DNA of 7,943 bases from Desulfonatronospira sp. (GTDB lineage Bacteria > Desulfobacterota > Desulfovibrionia > Desulfovibrionales > Desulfonatronovibrionaceae): the NCBI GenBank assembly GCA_007127015.1, contig SLAE01000090.1, positions 1 to 7,943 of the forward strand, read 5' to 3'. Positions 1 through 5,663 of this stretch are shown one piece after another (positions within the stretch are counted from its first letter, which is position 1; each line of letters opens with the position of its first letter). A program made the translations under genes and the position numbers. The notes beneath the pieces were generated by a model, which ran no database searches, was not told the DNA's origin, and worked only from the letters and a program-made list of their open reading frames with translations.

Positions 1-2
1 AA

Positions 3-20
3 TTTCCGGCTGGAAACTAG
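3..20 (+). repeat. Short palindromic repeat, copy R1
   Basis: This is a copy of TTTCCGGNTGGAAACTAG with C at the variable position. The core TTTCC-4 nt-GGAAA is an inverted repeat. The same 18-base word recurs at 187-204 in the same orientation and, with small changes, three more times between ispE and htrA. All copies lie outside, or at the very end of, coding sequence, as REP-like elements do. A binding site for a regulator is the alternative. Confidence 0.6.
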
Positions 21-51
21 GAATTAATGGAACCTGGAAAAATCCATCAAG

Positions 52-72
52 GCAAAGAGTGAGACTCTTTGC
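52..72 (-). terminator. Perfect 9-bp hairpin downstream of pth, possible terminator
   Basis: GCAAAGAGT (52-60) and ACTCTTTGC (64-72) are perfect inverted repeats around a 3-base loop. The hairpin lies about 130 bases beyond the pth stop on the strand that carries the operon. On that strand the stem is followed by CTTGATGGATTTTT, so the T-run starts several bases too late for a textbook intrinsic terminator. It could end the rplY-pth transcript, or protect its 3' end from nucleases. The rest of 1-200 shows no gene that I can support. Confidence 0.35.
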
Positions 73-186
73 TGAAGAAAAATCATCCTAACCTAAAATA
101 TGAAAATAGTCCATGGGTAAGCAGGTGTTTTTCCGTCAAGGCAGCCGGATTGTTGTTTCCTGTTCTTTGTTGTCCGCAAGACAGAT

Positions 187-204
187 TTTCCGGGTGGAAA
201 CTAG
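187..204 (+). repeat. Short palindromic repeat, copy R2, overlapping the pth stop
   Basis: TTTCCGGGTGGAAACTAG has the same 18-base word as R1, with G at the variable position and the same orientation, 184 bases further on. Read on the minus strand it begins CTAGTTTCC. The TAG in that word is the stop codon of pth (201-203), so the repeat and the gene end share bases. Confidence 0.6.
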
Positions 205-797
205 CCGGTATTGACCTCCTGGAAAGCTCTGGTCATGCCTTTGATACAGAAGAGCCTCAGAGCAGAAACCGCGGAAGTTACGGAGCTTTCCACAGCAGGC
301 TGCTCAATCTCGTCAAAACTGCTCAGCACGTAATCAGAAAGAGAGCCGCCATCCTGTGGACGGCCGATGCCCATCCTCAATCTGATGAAGTCGCGCGATC
401 CGATCTCAGCCGCTATGGAACGCAGTCCATTATGGCCGGCCAGACCGCCTCCGAATTTGAATTTTATTTTTCCCAGAGGAAGATCCACTTCATCGTGCAC
501 GATGAGCTGCTGGTCAGGATTCAGATGCAGACCGGAGGCAACTCTTTCGACGGCAAGACCGCTTCGGTTCATAAAAGTCAAAGGTTTTAACAGATGCCAG
601 GGATGCCGGTTTTCTTCAGGATACCATTCCCAGAGAACCAGGTCTCTTGTTTCAGTTAACCGGCGCACTTTTTCTGTTAATAATGAGTCACGGGCATATA
701 TCAGTCTGTCCAGGACCAGAAACCCCATGTTGTGCCTGGTAAACGCATACCGGGGACCAGGATTGCCCAGTCCGACAATGAGTCCTGAACTGTGCAT
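201..797 (-). CDS. pth: Peptidyl-tRNA hydrolase
   Basis: This cytoplasmic enzyme cleaves the ester bond of peptidyl-tRNAs that drop off the ribosome and so recycles the tRNA. The 198-residue product is full length for the bacterial Pth family (about 190-200). Visible signatures are LIVGLGNPGPRY at 6-17 with the substrate-binding Asn12, TRHNMGF at 20-26 with catalytic His22, FMNRSG at 75-80 with Asn77, HDEVDLP at 101-107 with Asp102, and GHNGLRS at 121-127 with Asn123. All residues known to matter in the E. coli enzyme are therefore present. The ATG start puts MHSSGLIVGLGNPG at the expected N-terminus; the Shine-Dalgarno sequence is weak (ACGGAAT). It is the last gene of the prs-rplY-pth run, 90 bases after rplY, with a hairpin between them. 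Its TAG stop is part of repeat R2. Confidence 0.97.
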   Translation of the reverse strand: MHSSGLIVGLGNPGPRYAFTRHNMGFLVLDRLIYARDSLLTEKVRRLTETRDLVLWEWYPEENRHPWHLLKPLTFMNRSGLAVERVASGLHLNPDQQLIVHDEVDLPLGKIKFKFGGGLAGHNGLRSIAAEIGSRDFIRLRMGIGRPQDGGSLSDYVLSSFDEIEQPAVESSVTSAVSALRLFCIKGMTRAFQEVNTG

Positions 798-828
798 CTG
801 TTTATTCCGTCAGAAAACAGTTTAAAAT

Positions 829-850
829 GAAAGCCCCTTCAGGGGCTTTC
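829..850 (-). terminator. GC-rich hairpin between rplY and pth (terminator or attenuator)
   Basis: GAAAGCCCC (829-837) and GGGGCTTTC (842-850) form a perfect 9-bp stem with a 4-base loop. On the minus strand it is followed by ATTTTAAAC, a short and impure T-tract, so termination is probably partial. It sits 37 bases after the rplY stop and about 30 bases before the pth start. It would lower pth expression relative to rplY or separate the two transcripts. No obvious separate pth promoter is seen. Confidence 0.6.
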
Positions 851-887
851 GTGAAAAAAGCAAAATTAAAGACTTGACGTCGATTAA

Positions 888-1526
888 TTATTCAGCTGCC
901 GGACCTTCTTCTTCAGTCTCTGTCACTTCTTCGCCTTCCTCAGCTTCAGGCTCTTCCTCGCGCATCGGCGGAACCAGTCCGGCAACGGCGAAGTTTTCTT
1001 CGTAGACAGCCTTTACTCCGGCAGGCAGATTAATATCATCCAGATTGATGTTGTCCCCGATCTGCAGTTTGGAAACGTCTATGACCACATGGGACGGAAT
1101 GCTGGCAGGCAGACAGGTAAGATCAAGGTGATCCCGGTAGATCTCCAGCACTCCGCCGTCTTCAGCACCTTTGGCCGTTCCCTTGACCTCTACCGGCACA
1201 GAAACAGTTACCTCTTTGGTCAGATCCACCCCGTAAAAGTCCACGTGCAGATAGATCTTTTTAAAAGGGTGTCTGTCCACCGACCAGATCAGGCTGGGCT
1301 TTTTATGCGTAGTGCCGCCTTCAGTAAATTCCAGTTCCACCACGCTGGTCGAACCGACCCTGGTCCAGGCCTTGTAAAAAGGCCCGTTCCTTATTTTAAC
1401 AGGCACGGTATCGCCCTGGGCATCATAATATACTCCGGGCACATAGTCATTTTTTCTCAGCTTTCGAGCTGCAGACTTGCCCGTTTCAGTACGTTTTTCC
1501 ACTTTAAGGTTGTAAAGCTCGGACAT
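888..1526 (-). CDS. rplY: Large-subunit ribosomal protein L25, long CTC/TL5-type
   Basis: This protein binds 5S rRNA in the central protuberance of the large subunit; longer family members are also called general stress protein CTC. The product is 212 residues. Residues 1-95 are the L25 domain (LKVEKRTETGKSAARKLRK at 7-25, YVPGVYY at 28-34, and HVDFYGVDLTKEV around 94-106). Residues 96-185 are the TL5 C-terminal domain (PVEVKGTAKGAEDGGVLE). An acidic tail rich in Glu spans 190-212, as is common in bacterial CTC proteins. I chose the ATG at 1526 over an upstream in-frame TTG at 1562. The ATG has the Shine-Dalgarno GAAGGAG and gives the usual N-terminus; the TTG would add 12 residues that do not look conserved. 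It lies 120 bases after prs, and the pair is widely conserved in bacteria. Confidence 0.95.
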   Translation of the reverse strand: MSELYNLKVEKRTETGKSAARKLRKNDYVPGVYYDAQGDTVPVKIRNGPFYKAWTRVGSTSVVELEFTEGGTTHKKPSLIWSVDRHPFKKIYLHVDFYGVDLTKEVTVSVPVEVKGTAKGAEDGGVLEIYRDHLDLTCLPASIPSHVVIDVSKLQIGDNINLDDINLPAGVKAVYEENFAVAGLVPPMREEEPEAEEGEEVTETEEEGPAAE

Positions 1527-1537
1527 GTTGTGTTCAA

Positions 1538-1544
1538 CTCCTTC
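1538..1544 (-). promoter_or_regulatory. Ribosome binding site of rplY, decides its start
   Basis: The minus strand reads GAAGGAG, 11 bases before the ATG at 1526. The site lies inside the frame that would be translated from the upstream TTG at 1562, which supports the shorter 212-residue protein. Confidence 0.65.
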
Positions 1545-1646
1545 ATTTAAAAACCGGCTCAAGGTGTCCTGAGCAGGCTGTTTTGTTCAGCCGCATAAAA
1601 GGCAAACAGATCAATCGGCAGGTTCTGACTATGGGCTGCTGTTATT

Positions 1647-2588
1647 TTAATGTGAAAAAAGCACGCTCACAGATGATTCAGTATGAATATTGTGAATGGC
1701 TTTGGCCAGCAGGCTGGCCACTGAAATCACCTTAAACTTGGAGCAGGCTTTGGCCTTTTCGCACAAGGGTATGGTATCAGTAACCACTATTTCGGCAAAG
1801 TCGGAGTTTTCCAGTCTTTCCACTGCGGACCCTGAAAAAACAGGATGAGTGGCGCAGGCCAGAACCTTTCTGGCACCCTTTTCAGATAAGACCTTGGCAG
1901 CCTCGACCATGGTCCCTCCGGTGTCGATCATATCATCTAGAACTATGGCGGTCTTGTCCTGCACGTCGCCTATGACCCGCATAGCCTTGGCCATGTTGGG
2001 AGTATCCCTTCTCTTGTCGATGATGGCAAGATCAGCGCCGATGCGTTTGGCATAGGCCCTGGCCCGTTCAGTTCCTCCGGCATCAGGGGAAACAACCACA
2101 GCTTCGTTGCCGAATCCCTTGAGGTAAGTGAGCAGGATTTCGGCTGCGAACAGATTGTCCACGGGAATATTGAAAAAAGCCTGGATCTGTCCGGCATGCA
2201 GATCAATGGTCAATATACGGTTGACTCCGGATATGGTAATGAAATCAGCAACCAGCTTCGCGCTGATGGGCACTCTGGGTACTACCTTACGGTCCTGCCT
2301 GGCATATCCATAATAGGGAATAACCGCTGTGACCCTTCCGACACTGGCTCTTTTCAGAGCATCAAGCATCAGACACAGTTCGATGATATTGTGATTTACC
2401 GGCGCACAGGTGGACTGCACCACGAACACGTCATCTCCTCGAACATTGTCCCCGATCTCGATCCTGCTTTCTCCATCACTGAAAGTACAGACCAGAGTAG
2501 GGGTCATCTTCATACCCAGATGATCGCAGATTCCTCTGGCCAGTTCGGGGTTGGCATTGCCTGTAATGATCTTCAGTTCACCGTGCAC
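1647..2588 (-). CDS. prs: Ribose-phosphate pyrophosphokinase (PRPP synthase)
   Basis: The enzyme transfers pyrophosphate from ATP to ribose-5-phosphate, giving PRPP for purine, pyrimidine, histidine, tryptophan and NAD synthesis in the cytoplasm. The 313-residue product has the normal class I length. Visible motifs include FSDGESRIEIGDNVRG at 36-51, PYYGYARQDRK at 91-101 (ATP site), TIDLHAGQIQAFF at 127-139 (metal-binding His131), SPDAGG at 167-172, DKRR at 191-194 (flexible catalytic loop) and the PRPP-binding loop DDMIDTGGT at 218-226. The start codon is GTG at 2586-2588, preceded by AAAGGA about 10 bases upstream; no ATG lies near it. Only 22 bases separate the gene from the 3' end of tRNA-Gln, with no terminator, so both are probably transcribed together from the promoter at 2699-2727. 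rplY follows. Confidence 0.98.
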   Translation of the reverse strand: MHGELKIITGNANPELARGICDHLGMKMTPTLVCTFSDGESRIEIGDNVRGDDVFVVQSTCAPVNHNIIELCLMLDALKRASVGRVTAVIPYYGYARQDRKVVPRVPISAKLVADFITISGVNRILTIDLHAGQIQAFFNIPVDNLFAAEILLTYLKGFGNEAVVVSPDAGGTERARAYAKRIGADLAIIDKRRDTPNMAKAMRVIGDVQDKTAIVLDDMIDTGGTMVEAAKVLSEKGARKVLACATHPVFSGSAVERLENSDFAEIVVTDTIPLCEKAKACSKFKVISVASLLAKAIHNIHTESSVSVLFSH

Positions 2589-2610
2589 GGCCGGGCTTTC
2601 CTTTGTTTAG

Positions 2611-2685
2611 TGGCTGGGGCGGAAGGATTCGAACCCTCGAATGACGGGACCAAAACCCGTTGCCTTACCGCTTGGCGACGCCCCA
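2611..2685 (-). tRNA. tRNA-Gln, anticodon UUG
   Basis: The minus strand gives a 75-base cloverleaf with CCA encoded. The acceptor stem is TGGGGCG pairing with CGCCCCA, followed by discriminator G and CCA. The D-arm holds AAGCGGTAAGGC. The anticodon stem-loop is ACGGG-TTTTGGT-CCCGT with anticodon TTG, reading CAA and, by wobble, CAG glutamine codons. The T-arm is GAGGG-TTCGAAT-CCTTC. The first base is one base after the ispE stop codon, and the CCA end is 22 bases before the prs GTG. Confidence 0.97.
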
Positions 2686-2686
2686 A

Positions 2687-3553
2687 CTACAATATATTAT
2701 AATAAAAAGGTATATTCTGGCGGTCAAGTGTGAAGCAGGCCTGCATGGCCTTGTCTTTGTCCCGGAAAAAAGCGCTGAGGCTTGAACCTGACCCGCTGAG
2801 CACGCAACCGGCTGCACCTTTTTGCATCATTTCGAGCTTAAGACGACCAAGTTGCGGATAAGCCGAAAAAACCACTTGTTCGAAACTATTGCTGAATACC
2901 AGCAGATCGAAAGGTGCACCATTATCCTTTGTTGCCCTGGTTGTCAAGAATGCAGGCACCTTATTCTTCCTGTACGGACCATACTCATCCCATGCCTGAT
3001 AAGCCCAGGCTGTGCTTATGGGGATATTCGGGCAAACCACCAGAACATACAGGTCCTTCAGGTTCAGGTCCACCGCAGTGATTCTGTCACCTGTGCCGCC
3101 GATTCTTGCCGGTCTGTTGAACAGGAAGAAGGGAACATCAGCCCCGATTTTTGCAGCCAGAACCAGAAGCTTGCTTAGACTGAGCCTGTTGGTCCTGGTC
3201 ATGCTGTTTAAAAAGATCAGAAACGCCGCAGCATCGGAACTGCCCCCTCCAAGTCCGGCACCAACAGGTATTCCTTTGCGCAGAAAAACCTTAAGTCCAG
3301 GCCTGAAACCTGTGATCGCGGCAAAAGCTTCGTAGGTTTTGTGCAGGATATTTTCGTCTTTTTCCAGTGATCTGGGACAGCAGCGCAGAGTCAGGCCGGA
3401 TCCGGAATGCGCGACTATATCAAGATGATCTGCCGGATGAGGAAGGGGATAGAACAAGGAGTCAAGATCGTGGTAGCCGTCATTTCTCCTGCCCAGAATC
3501 CGGAGATAAATATTTATTTTGCAATTGGCCAGAAGGCTGAAGGTCTTGATCAT
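2687..3553 (-). CDS. ispE: 4-diphosphocytidyl-2-C-methyl-D-erythritol kinase
   Basis: IspE phosphorylates CDP-methylerythritol with ATP in the non-mevalonate (MEP) isoprenoid pathway, in the cytoplasm. The 288-residue product matches the usual length (E. coli 283). It is a GHMP kinase. ANCKINIYLRILGRRNDGYH at 9-28 carries the substrate-side Lys12. PVGAGLGGGSSDAAA at 96-110 is the ATP-binding glycine loop. IGADVPFFL at 136-144 has the catalytic-type Asp139. CVLSGSGSSLSAFF at 250-263 is the C-terminal GHMP motif. I chose ATG 3553 because it places the kinase motif where family members have it. An in-frame TTG at 3604 would add 17 unconvincing residues. No clear Shine-Dalgarno sequence precedes the ATG. 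The last 14 codons also hold the promoter of the following tRNA gene. Confidence 0.95.
   Translation of the reverse strand: MIKTFSLLANCKINIYLRILGRRNDGYHDLDSLFYPLPHPADHLDIVAHSGSGLTLRCCPRSLEKDENILHKTYEAFAAITGFRPGLKVFLRKGIPVGAGLGGGSSDAAAFLIFLNSMTRTNRLSLSKLLVLAAKIGADVPFFLFNRPARIGGTGDRITAVDLNLKDLYVLVVCPNIPISTAWAYQAWDEYGPYRKNKVPAFLTTRATKDNGAPFDLLVFSNSFEQVVFSAYPQLGRLKLEMMQKGAAGCVLSGSGSSLSAFFRDKDKAMQACFTLDRQNIPFYYNIL
2699..2727 (-). promoter_or_regulatory. Sigma-70-type promoter for tRNA-Gln and prs, inside the ispE 3' end
   Basis: The minus strand has TTGACC (2722-2727), exactly 17 bases of spacer, then TATTAT (2699-2704). TATAAT is also present at 2696-2701 with a 20-base spacer. A start about 7 bases downstream of the -10 would fall near 2692, a few bases before the tRNA at 2685. 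The whole promoter is coding DNA for the last residues of IspE, and its AT-rich -10 encodes the Tyr-Tyr-Asn-Ile tail. Confidence 0.7.
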
Positions 3554-3625
3554 GTTCAGGACTGCTTTGAGGCGGCAAAAAAATAATATATGCGCGGGAA
3601 TCAAGCCGCCGGTTTAGAGTTAAAA

Positions 3626-3641
3626 AGTTTTCATCCGGAAA
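3626..3641 (-). repeat. Short palindromic repeat, copy R3
   Basis: The plus strand reads AGTTTTCATCCGGAAA, which is the repeat in minus orientation with one mismatch to AGTTTCCATCCGGAAA. It lies opposite in direction to copy R5, and the pair R3/R5 brackets a 186-base span. Confidence 0.5.
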
Positions 3642-3770
3642 CGGTTCTTTTTCCCTTTGGCTGCGTCAATCTGCACAATTATTCGTCAACGTATTAAGAT
3701 ACGCCTCCTCATAATTGCTTGATTCCTTACCAAAAAGAAAAAACTCCTCGTTTCCGGAAAGAAAACCATC

Positions 3771-3812
3771 AGTTTCAGCATCCGGAAATAAAGAATTTCC
3801 GGATGGAAACTA
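3771..3812. repeat. Head-to-head repeat pair R4/R5 forming a 17-bp hairpin
   Basis: R4 (3771-3789, minus orientation) reads AGTTTCAGCATCCGGAAAT; R5 (3795-3811) reads ATTTCCGGATGGAAACT. They pair over 17 bp with only a 2-base AG bulge in R4, and the loop is the 5 bases AAAGA. Two inverted copies of one short palindromic unit with a small loop is the layout described for REP doublets (REPIN/BIME-like). Neither side has a proper T-run, so a terminator role is less likely. Confidence 0.65.
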
Positions 3813-3890
3813 AAAAGTATATGCACTGACCAGATGAGCGGGCCAGAACCTGACCGGGACCTTCAGTTCCAGTGAGAGCGGTGCTTGAGA

Positions 3891-3929
3891 GGTGCCTGCT
3901 TGTCCAAAATACTGGACAAAGCAGGCACC
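3891..3929 (-). terminator. Strong hairpin downstream of htrA, possible terminator
   Basis: GGTGCCTGCTTGTCCA (3891-3906) pairs with TGGACAAAGCAGGCACC (3913-3929): 16 bp with a one-base bulge and a 6-base loop, beginning 17 bases past the htrA stop. No T-run follows on the minus strand, so it may stabilise the mRNA end or work with another termination mechanism. A second word, AGCGGTGC (3877-3884), can pair instead with GCACCGCT (3925-3932), so two competing folds are possible. Confidence 0.5.
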
Positions 3930-3945
3930 GCTGAAAAGAAAGGCA

Positions 3946-5370
3946 TCAATCCCTGAGAGGAATGGTCCGAAAGAGATTCTGTCCCTGCCGGTTGATCATC
4001 AGCATCAAGATCTGCTTCGGCCGGGCATCTTCTTCTAATACGCGCCGAAATTCATTCACGCTGTTCACCCCTATCCCGTTGGCCTGCAGGATCAGATCTC
4101 CAGGATTTAAATCCGCACGGAAGGCAGGTGAACGGGATTCCACTTCAGTGATCAGCAGACCCTGAGGTTCGGGCAGACCCAGACCGGCGGCCTCTTCCTG
4201 GGTGGGAGGGCGCAGGGACAGACCCAGATTGGCCTTTTCGCTTTCCGGTTCCTCTTCGGGAGCTTCAGCCTGTCTGTTCAGATTCCTCTCTCCGAGTTCA
4301 ACTTCTACGGTATGCTCCTGGCCCTCTCTCCAGTAAACTATCGTAGCTCTTGCGCCCGGATCCTGCCTGCCTATCTTGCGGGTCAGGTCCGTGGAATCCT
4401 GCACCGGCTGATCATTGAAGGCAATAATGACGTCACCGGATTCCAGTCCGGCCCGATCCGCAGGATCATCAGGTGTTACGCCTACAACCAGGGCGCCTCT
4501 GGGCTCTTCAAGCCCCAGGGCGGCGGCAATGTCGCGGTCCACGTTCTGGATGGTCACTCCCAGCCAGCCCCGGCGGACTCTTTGTTCAGCTTCAAGCTGT
4601 TCAATGATCTGGCTGGCCATATTGCTCGGGGTGGCAAAACCAATCCCTTCACCGGTGGCTACAATGGCCGTGTTTATGCCGATAACTTCGCCCTGAAGGT
4701 TCAGCAGAGGTCCGCCGCTGTTGCCGGGATTAATGGAAGCGTCTGTCTGAATAAAGTCATCGTAGGGGCCTGCGCCGATAACCCGGCCTTTGGCGCTGAC
4801 GATTCCCGCGGTTACAGTATAGTTCAAACCAAAGGGATTGCCTATGGCCACAACCCATTCTCCGACCCGCATAGCATCGGAATCGCCGAATGAAAGCGTG
4901 GGCAGTTCTATGTTTCCATCGATCTCAATCTTTAAAAGAGCCAGATCGGTTTCCGGATCAGTGCCCACGACCTGAGCAGTGTAAGTCATTTCTTCGCCAT
5001 CGAACAAAAAGGTGGCGTTTATCTCATCGGCGCGGTCTATGACATGATTATTGGTCACCAAATGGCCGTCCCGGGAAATGATAAAGCCTGAGCCAAGAGA
5101 GCGCTGTTCTCTTGGAGGACGCTCCTGTTCACCAAAGAAGCGCTCGAATTGATCGAAAAACTCTTCAAAAGGGTGGCCCCGGTTGGGTAATCCACGGAAG
5201 AACCGGCCGATGTCAGGGCTCTCCACCACCCTGACGGTGCTGATATTGACCACTGCAGGAGAAGCTTCTTCCGCTAAATCGGCGAAATCGGGAAGAGACG
5301 CCACAGCACCTTTTACGGGCCAGAAAAGTAGAAAAATGCATAATAAGGACAGGAACATATATTTGCGCAT
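3946..5370 (-). CDS. Periplasmic Do/HtrA-family serine protease with two PDZ domains
   Basis: This envelope protease degrades or refolds misfolded periplasmic proteins. The 474-residue product has the same length as E. coli DegP. Residues 1-24 are a signal peptide (MRKYMF, then a hydrophobic stretch, with likely cleavage after AVA at 22-24). The trypsin-like domain carries the full triad: His109 in VTNNHVID, Asp142 in DPETDLALLK and Ser218 in NPGNSGGPLLN. Residues 53-90 are a Phe/Arg-rich insertion before the first protease strand, comparable to the LA loop of Do proteases. PDZ1 spans about 265-360 (RGWLGVTIQNV) and PDZ2 about 380-470 (NLGLSLRPPT); an acidic linker (EAPEEEPESEKA) lies between. 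ATG 5370 follows GGAGG by 4 bases. The gene has its own promoter and stands alone between ispE and the divergent fadD. Whether it matches DegP, DegQ or DegS/MucD best is unclear, so I give no symbol. Confidence 0.95.
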   Translation of the reverse strand: MRKYMFLSLLCIFLLFWPVKGAVASLPDFADLAEEASPAVVNISTVRVVESPDIGRFFRGLPNRGHPFEEFFDQFERFFGEQERPPREQRSLGSGFIISRDGHLVTNNHVIDRADEINATFLFDGEEMTYTAQVVGTDPETDLALLKIEIDGNIELPTLSFGDSDAMRVGEWVVAIGNPFGLNYTVTAGIVSAKGRVIGAGPYDDFIQTDASINPGNSGGPLLNLQGEVIGINTAIVATGEGIGFATPSNMASQIIEQLEAEQRVRRGWLGVTIQNVDRDIAAALGLEEPRGALVVGVTPDDPADRAGLESGDVIIAFNDQPVQDSTDLTRKIGRQDPGARATIVYWREGQEHTVEVELGERNLNRQAEAPEEEPESEKANLGLSLRPPTQEEAAGLGLPEPQGLLITEVESRSPAFRADLNPGDLILQANGIGVNSVNEFRRVLEEDARPKQILMLMINRQGQNLFRTIPLRD

Positions 5371-5374
5371 TGGT

Positions 5375-5379
5375 CCTCC
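5375..5379 (-). promoter_or_regulatory. Ribosome binding site of the HtrA-family protease gene
   Basis: The minus strand reads GGAGG, 4 bases before the ATG at 5370. It is a strong and closely spaced Shine-Dalgarno match that fixes this start, which is also the start that opens a proper signal peptide. Confidence 0.75.
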
Positions 5380-5436
5380 AAAACAGGTTTATAGTTGATT
5401 TTCGAGGTATAACAGGATAGAGCCTTGGTCAAAAAT

Positions 5437-5464
5437 AGTATACAGTAATCTTGATTAAAAGCAA
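5437..5464 (-). promoter_or_regulatory. Sigma-70-type promoter of the HtrA-family protease gene
   Basis: On the minus strand TTGCTT (5459-5464) is followed by a 16-base spacer and TATACT (5437-5442), a near-consensus -10. The predicted start is near 5430, giving a leader of about 60 bases before the ATG. I do not see a sigma-E-like promoter, so envelope-stress control of this gene, if any, would act through another factor. Confidence 0.6.
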
Positions 5465-5492
5465 GTTAAGGCTGTATCTGTTTTTGTAAAGA

Positions 5493-5535
5493 TCAGGAAT
5501 TTAAGGGTTCAGCACCTTTAATATCAAATTCCTGA
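5493..5535. other. Long imperfect inverted repeat upstream of the htrA promoter
   Basis: TCAGGAATTT (5493-5502) is the reverse complement of AAATTCCTGA (5526-5535). Inside it, TTAAGGGT (5501-5508) pairs with ACCTTTAA (5514-5521) with one G-T wobble, leaving a 5-base loop. The structure starts about 30 bases upstream of the htrA -35 box. It could be an operator for a dimeric regulator or a folded RNA; nothing in the sequence settles which. Confidence 0.4.
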
Positions 5536-5663
5536 AAAAGATCACATTAAATATTTAAATCGAGAAATTTCCGCGAGAGAACGGAAACCAATTTTTTGTT
5601 CATCCGGCTTAAGCGATTTTTGAAATTAAATTCTGCTTTCGCGTAAAAGATTAAAGAATATTT

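Larger units (their letters stand above)
3554..3945. other. Intergenic region between htrA and ispE
   Basis: There is no supported gene in these 392 bases. The region holds three repeat copies (3626-3641, 3771-3789 and 3795-3812), a related 10-base palindrome TTTCCGGAAA (3751-3760), a small hairpin CGTAT-TAAG-ATACG (3690-3703) and a strong hairpin next to the htrA stop (3891-3929). On the minus strand two TTGACG words (complement near 3666-3691) could be -35 boxes for ispE, but I see no matching -10, so I do not call a promoter. Confidence 0.6.

Noticed and set aside
69..590. Plus-strand open frame of 173 codons
   Set aside because: It lies mostly antisense to pth, begins at a non-ATG codon inside the small hairpin at 52-72, and shows no protein family features.
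2196..2702. Plus-strand open frame of 168 codons ending in a GFEPSNDGTKTRC-like peptide
   Set aside because: It is antisense to prs and the tRNA gene. The AEGFEPS...TKTRCLT peptide is the familiar false translation of the reverse strand of a tRNA, seen in many over-annotated genomes.
3554..3604. In-frame TTG start giving IspE 17 extra residues
   Set aside because: IspE proteins normally begin only a few residues before the Lys-containing first motif, which ATG 3553 provides. The extension is hydrophobic and unlike the family.
3626..3812. CRISPR-like array, because GTTTCC and GGAAAC ends recur
   Set aside because: Spacing is irregular, orientations are mixed, the repeat is only about 17 bases, and no cas gene is near. 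A REP-like family explains it better.
4312..4893. Plus-strand open frame of 193 codons
   Set aside because: It is antisense to the conserved protease and PDZ1 region of htrA, whose minus-strand product carries every expected motif. The peptide has no recognisable domain.
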